This document shows, one piece after another, positions 58,624 through 64,000 of a stretch of 64,000 bases of DNA. The position numbers and the translations under genes were made by a program. This stretch comes from Augochlora pura (Eukaryota; Arthropoda; Insecta; Hymenoptera; Halictidae). The DNA lies in NCBI RefSeq assembly GCF_028453695.1, contig NC_135773.1:4278001-4342000 (forward strand). Reading direction: 5' to 3'. Below the pieces are notes generated by a model, which was given only the letters and a program-made list of their open reading frames with translations, did not search any database and was not told where the DNA came from. The first letter of the stretch is position 1. Each line of letters begins with the position of its first letter.

Positions 58624-61453
58624 GCCGTCCCTCGGTGGAAACGTCGAAACCGTTGAAACAACGCGCGCTCGAATTAACGGGGATCAGAATTTCCATGCTC
58701 GTGCGCTAATTAGCAGTTTAACCGTTAAGTGTGTCACGAACAATACGGTTTGTTTCTCTCGTTAATGCGCCACTTACGCGCGACGCGCGTGACGCGTCTT
58801 CGCCAGCTAAACGTCAAAGTTTATCAGCCCTAAATTCACGGGGACACGTGTACGTCAGTTGTTAGGTCTGCGACGAGCCGCGAAGCAATTATGCTCGCTT
58901 GAAAACCCCGCGAATCGCGACGAGTTATCCGCTCGGCTGTATTATTCAATTGTCGAAATCCCAGTGGTTGTTAACTTCTTTGCCGCAGTCATCGAAATGG
59001 ATTGTTTAATTTTTCTGCGGCACGTTGTCCAAGGGCTTGTGTACAATGTATGCAAAATATGGATTTTAATGGATTCATACAATGATAAGGATGGTGGTGG
59101 ATTAATATTACAGAAATAATATGCGAGCCTATTATTTCACTTATTTAAATTATTTCAATATTATTTTTTCCTTCAATATTATTTTCAATTATTTTAATTA
59201 TTGAAAATCGATTTCACCTGAAAGAACAAAGAATTAGAAAATTAAAGAATTAAAGAATAAGGAATTCATTAATGCAAGAAAAATGTTTATAGGTTACAAT
59301 GCAGAACATTTTTCGATTTCATTGAAATCTTACTTTATGTACAAAGTGGTCGTGCGTATACATAATATATACATGTTATAACACCTAACAAAAGTTTCCA
59401 TTGCTATTACGAGACTACAGATTTGAAGTATTTATAACAAGTAATTGAGCCAATATAAAACAGTAAAAGAAATCAAGACTTTCGCTTACTAAATAATTAA
59501 GCAACGAGATATATGGCTATGCATACTTTGTAATTACTGTGGACAATTTTCATGGCGCATAAAGATTCGCAATCCAGTCGTCGCTTGAATTCTGTCAGGC
59601 TATTGTAAGTTCGCCGGCACTGTTTCAATGTTGCACGGGACCCGTACAGCTCCCAACAACATTTAAATTTCTCTTGGAAGTTAACCTTCCTCTCTACCAG
59701 CTGTTCATCCCGTATTCATAAAATGTCTAATATTACAAAGAGAAACGCGCGGCGGGCACGTTTCGTCTGCGCTCGGTAAACGAGCCCGTCGGTTCCCTTC
59801 TCTTGATTTAAATTGCCGCTGGCGGAGCCGGCCGCGACACTAGAATTTTATCGAAACAGCATTACAAAACAATTACACCGTCGTGCGAGTTAATCGCCGC
59901 TGGAGATAGCCCCGGCCCCGCTTCTTGCCCGCTGACACTTTCCACGTTTACGAACCGGGGCCCGCTATCTCTTATCGGGCCAACTTCGAGCACCAGGGGA
60001 CGCAATTACCGTGGACCGTACGTTTTCCACGAGTTGATAGTCGCCGATTAGACCGAGCGTTCCGATAGTTTCCAACAATGCCGTGCGCCGGACGTGTTCA
60101 CCGCTCTGTCCCGATGTCGCCGTTTATGCGAATCGACTATCTCCACGCCAATGAAATAACTCTAAAGAACGCTACCGTGATAACAACCGAGATACGCCGC
60201 GCCCGCAACGCGGGATTAAATTTAACCCCTGGAAGGGCTGTTTCAATTCGCGCCGCGACGCGCGCAATGAACTCCAAGCTTTTCTTAACGTTGCACCAGT
60301 AAACGGTTTAATTTGTATTTTATTCTGTACTTAACAATTCCGTTCGATATTGTTATAAACGTTTATAAAGCCAAAGTGAAACTTGTAATAAGAAATATAT
60401 AATTTCTTTTAACCTTCTTTTCTGTAATAAATGATGTCGTTTTTATTAAAATTTCAAATTTTGAAGAAAACTATAAAAAGAAGGACACGAATCATTTACA
60501 TGATTTACAAGCGACAAAATTCTAACAAATTAAAAATATAATATAACAGCATCTATTCATACTATTGATTTCATATTTAATCAATTGTACCCTAAACGGA
60601 TTGAATCTCTAATCTAGTTGCTAGTTATTCGAGACAGCAATTATCTGAAGAAGATTTATGCTAGCCCCGACAGTCATTAATACTGAACTCCGAAGGGACG
60701 TTCGGTTATTACAAGATGTACGCGCTTCGCGTTATTATCCGTCCGAGAAGTCTCCGAGCAAGTCGGCATAAAATATCTCGAACAAGCTCAGACGGAATCC
60801 ATCCTTGGAACGATAAGACGGCGAGGGGGGGAGGAGGAAGGGTTGGAGGGACACGGCCAGAGGGAAAAAGCCGAGAGCTACACTGTGACGGTTCTCAAAA
60901 GACGGGAGGAAAGTTTCGAAGACAATGATTGCTCCGTCTGCGGAAGTCCCCGGAAAGAGTGCGCGCCACCTTAATTGAAGCTAAGCGCGTTTTCTGCCGC
61001 GCATTGCGGATGAGTTCGATTAATCGCGCGGAAACGGGGATGTTTTACAATCGGCGATCTTCGAGCTCGGCTCTTCGTTGTCTGAAAGTTTCTTTCTTTG
61101 AGAGATCCTCTGCTACAGATCGCTCCTTTTTGTCTGTCCACATTCGCTGCGAATTTGCTTGTTTAACACGTTGAGTGCCGCGTTAGTTAAATATGAGGGA
61201 CACTAATTTCTGAACAATCTTGAAAATTGATTTTGATTGTAATATATTTGGACACATTGAATTTAACTGGAACGTTTCGGTTGCGTAAGAGTTCTAATGC
61301 CAGCTCCTATAATAAATATTAACTTTCTAGTTTCGCTTTAATTAATTAAATTGTTTTAGCTGTGTGAGAACTTTATTCGTTGATACTGTAATATCATTTA
61401 CACTGATTACAAGTCATTTGTACCACTTTGAATCTGGTTATCAAAATTCTCAT
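58624..61453. other. Non-coding: CpG islands 58624-58960, 59570-60300, 60690-61180 with AT spacers
   Basis: No coding segment or RNA recognised. TTAACACGTTGAGTGCCGCG at 61164 resembles a TTAA-element end, but no inverted partner was found. Confidence 0.45.
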
Positions 61454-62390
61454 TTAACCCTTTGCACTGGAAGCTAACTCTAAAAACAATTACAATAATT
61501 TTTATAATTATCATATTCATAATATCTTCTGAACTACAATTCAAATTTATATGACATATTGCATCACTTATACTTTGAACGATGTTATAAAAATTGTTTT
61601 ATTGTTTTGGAAATTATTCTGGACATGTAATATAATTGCTCAGATTCTGGATAGTTCAGATAATGTAACCAACACGTAACAACCAATCTTGAAACGTGAT
61701 AACAGTTTGACCTTATTCTATACTTGCCTGACCACCAACCGCGGTTGTTCTACTTGTGTAATTACCGGCCGCGTCTCTTCTACCTGTCTGACCACATGCT
61801 ATGCTTATTTCATTTGTAGAATTACAGATAACGTCACACATGTCTGACCACACACTACGCCATTCCACTTGTATAAGTACGGATCGTCCTCGTGGCACTT
61901 CTCTGACCACAGACAATACTAATTCCATTCGGTTGACTATAAGACACCCTATTGTTCTGCCGCTTGTCTGATCATCGAACGTAATCGCTCTACTTGGCCG
62001 GCGATAGGTTAAGCTACTCTATTAATCAAATGGACTAGTTGTAGTATTTTGAATTCAGTACAGGTCCAGAATATAATGTAGACAATATTTAAATCAAATT
62101 TCGTCCGAATCACGAATTTTATTTATTTTCTGTTCCATGTTTTAATTTCAACTTAATTGGCTTCAAATTGACAGGGATAAACAATGTTTGCGCACGCCTT
62201 GTAATAAACTAAGTTCTAATAACAATTCAGACTCGGTACGAAGATTTCATAGATTATATGAATATTAAATATTAAATATTATTTTTGAATATTATTCGAA
62301 ATATTTGGAAATATGCATTAAGTAAATTATTAAGAACAAAGGAGAACTAATCGCAGATATTGCGAAAGGAATCGCAATGCAAAGGGTTAA
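61454..62390. mobile_element. Candidate 937-bp TTAA-bounded element
   Basis: TTAACCCTTTGCACTGG at 61454 faces CAATGCAAAGGGTTAA at 62375-62390, a perfect 13-bp inverted terminus including TTAA. The interior carries the 60-bp minisatellite and no transposase. It could instead be two unrelated short element ends, since TTAACCCTTTGCA ends are common in this window. Confidence 0.4.
61716..62017. repeat. Five-copy degenerate minisatellite, about 60-bp unit
   Basis: CTGACCAC (CTGATCAT in the last copy) starts units at 61728, 61788, 61844, 61903 and 61978. Most are followed by a CTACTTGT-like word about 25-30 bases on, and the second also by GTGTAATTAC-like sequence. Unit length varies from 56 to 75. 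Confidence 0.75.
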
Positions 62391-62531
62391 AAGCAGTGAA
62401 AAAGTGTCCAGAAAATCAAAACATTTAAAAATATGCATTAAGAATTATTAAGAACAAAGCGGATCTAATCACAATGCAAAGAAATCGTAAAGCAAAGAGT
62501 TAAAAGCTGTGAAAATGTATCCAGAAAATCC
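62301..62531. repeat. Two-copy tandem duplication, about 113-120 bp
   Basis: ATATGCATTAAG at 62311 and 62431, TTATTAAGAACAAAG, CAATGCAAAG, GAGTTAAAAGC/GGGTTAAAAGC and TCCAGAAAATC repeat in order. The duplicate includes the right terminus of the 937-bp candidate element, so it arose after that terminus was in place. Confidence 0.8.
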
Positions 62532-63002
62532 GGAGACAGGTAATATCATTTATGAATGGTAATTCCATCCAAGTTGATTAACACAAAGGGACAGACTATT
62601 AGCAAACTGATCTACCTTACTCCTTCTTCTTCTGGAGACAGTTCAGAATGCAGCGTCTCCAGCAGCTCGCTATACCGCGAACAATATTCCATTGTAACCG
62701 TAGGCGTGTAACAAAATCTCGAATCGTCTAATCGCGCGGTAATGAGCCCAAAGTCGAAGAAGGAAGACAGAGAGAGAGAGAGAGAGAGAGAGCAAAGGAG
62801 TTCGCGACCAAGAGCGGAGAAGAATGCCTAACGACTAGAAGATGAGCACGTCCGCTGATAAGACGAGCCTTTTCAAACTCGGCCGGCTAAAAGACGCCGG
62901 TAACAAAGCTCGAAGTGGGAAGGGCGAACCAGTTCCGCCGCACGCCGAATGAACCGGGCCTGACTTTATCAGTCATTCGTGATTCCCACTTACCATCTCC
63001 CT

Positions 63003-63008
<6 letters not shown>
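62532..63008. other. Non-coding CpG-rich stretch with GA run
   Basis: GA microsatellite of about 12 units at 62768-62792. No gene. Confidence 0.5.

Positions 63009-63058
<50 letters not shown>
63009..63058. repeat. CT microsatellite
   Basis: About 24 uninterrupted CT units, preceded by CCCTCCCT. Confidence 0.95.
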
Positions 63059-63061
<3 letters not shown>

Positions 63062-63719
63062 CGCCCCTTCCGTCCGACACGGTCTCGTGTTCTTCCACCA
63101 GGACGTTTCCCCGAAAACGGTCTTTGTCTTCGACGATCCTCAAACAGAAACGAATCCTCCGCCGTTCATAACAAGTGCCGGCAACTTTCGGCGAGCTGCG
63201 CCGCCGCCCACCACCCCTTCCACCGTTCGCCCGCGACCACGTGAACCAACTTCGGCTCCCAACTTCCGCGAACCGCATGGACAAATATTTAATTCCCTTT
63301 AGGCATAGGAGACCCTACGACGCGAGTTGTCAAGTCGGCCCGGGGTTCCGCGGCTAAATAGGTCGCGGAAGAAATCCCGCGGCTGAACGTTCGTGGCTCG
63401 TGCGCAACGGCAAGTTTGCCTGCGGAAACAAGGAAAGTTTGACAGGTGAAAATTAATATGAGGGTTGTAAAGAACGGCGGGACGGAGGAAGGGAAATAAA
63501 CGATACGTGCGGCCAGCATATTTTTCGCGCGGTGTACAAGAATTGGTTGGAGTCGGTGCTATTATGGATTTCATTTTTCTTACGGGAAAAATTATCTTTT
63601 GACAGTAGGGTTACTCGAGATTTAATTTTTTAATTGTCGTGTCATGAGCAGATTTTTGTTATATATTTTATTAAATGTTCTTGCAATGGTCTGACGGTTT
63701 TAAAAATAATGGAAGTAAC
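63059..63719. other. CpG-rich island then AT-rich DNA, no gene
   Basis: Several overlapping frames at 63059-63570 on both strands are proline/arginine-rich and unrecognised. Confidence 0.45.
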
Positions 63720-63905
63720 ATTGATTATTGGACGAATAATTTTCTTCTTTTCTTACGAGTTGATGAAGAGGTTCTCATGATGAGTTGGCTCTCATTGGTC
63801 AATATTTTTCGTTAATAACTCGTAAACAAAGCGTCAGAGTGCATATTCCCGAAGGAAAAAGTTACTTGGAATGATCTCTCTTTATTTCCAAGAAATACCA
63901 AGAAA
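63720..63905 (+). mobile_element. Partial second copy of the 29-kb foldback repeat
   Basis: CTCATTGGTCAATATTTTTCGTTAATAACTCGT and GAAGGAAAAAGTTACTTGGAATGA follow the right half of the 28882-29174 element in order and spacing. The left arm and loop are lost or unrecognisable. Confidence 0.7.
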
Positions 63906-64000
63906 CACAATAAACTACTCTCCAAGAGATAGAAAATTAAAATTATTACATTATAATCCGTTTCATTATCTCGCGATGATAATGTTACGAAACTCGCGCG
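63906..64000. other. AT-rich window end
   Basis: No feature recognised. Confidence 0.4.

Noticed and set aside
58859..59119. 86-codon frame with a hydrophobic middle
   Set aside because: Starts at TTG; no motif or neighbouring exon-like signal.

Overview
This window is non-coding DNA from an animal, most likely an insect and probably a hymenopteran. That placement is inference. It rests on sharp alternation between CpG-rich and AT-rich stretches, mariner transposon debris, many short TTAA-bounded repeats with hymenopteran-looking termini, and long CT/GA microsatellites. There is no convincing protein-coding gene, tRNA, rRNA, operon or CRISPR array. The only recognisable protein-coding sequence is broken mariner transposase, at 16378-16551 and on both strands within 56437-57568. 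The other long open frames lie in GC-rich DNA or tandem repeats, are open on several frames at once, often lack an ATG, and show no domain I recognise. The window is best read as a gene desert or as part of a very large intron.

Layout. Positions 1-31,000 are CpG-rich islands (for example near 1.0-1.7, 2.5-3.3, 8.8-9.6, 11.4-12.5, 13.4-14.5, 18.5-19.6, 25.5-26.1 and 30.5-31.2 kb) separated by AT-rich valleys. In this part lie a 146-bp tandem duplication (1-260), a 40-bp repeat array (10821-11220), a solo LTR on the minus strand (12940-13193), a mariner N-terminal fragment (16378-16551), the first TTAA element (17079-17307), a TGACCA/TGGTCA minisatellite (23517-23873), and two abutting arrays of opposite strand composition (27127-27941). 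A foldback element with long inverted arms sits at 28882-29174.

Positions 32,000-49,000 hold most of the TTAA-bounded inverted-repeat elements (piggyBac-like MITEs by structure). They fall into several families, and two pairs sit edge to edge sharing a single TTAA. A locally duplicated block (36915-37740) gives an internal empty-site comparison for one such pair and for a truncated LINE tail. A 100-N assembly gap lies at 44810-44909.

Positions 49,000-64,000 contain more islands, pyrimidine-rich tracts, and the most structured object of the window: a palindromic mariner (56437-57568) built from two inverted copies of a transposase 3' end, one arm split by a further 521-bp insertion with a long target duplication. 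Beyond it are a 60-bp minisatellite inside a possible 937-bp TTAA element (61454-62390), a long CT array (63009-63058), and a second partial copy of the 29-kb foldback repeat (63720-63905).

No genes act together here. What can be read is insertion history and repeat turnover, plus a set of candidate regulatory islands whose function the sequence alone cannot prove.
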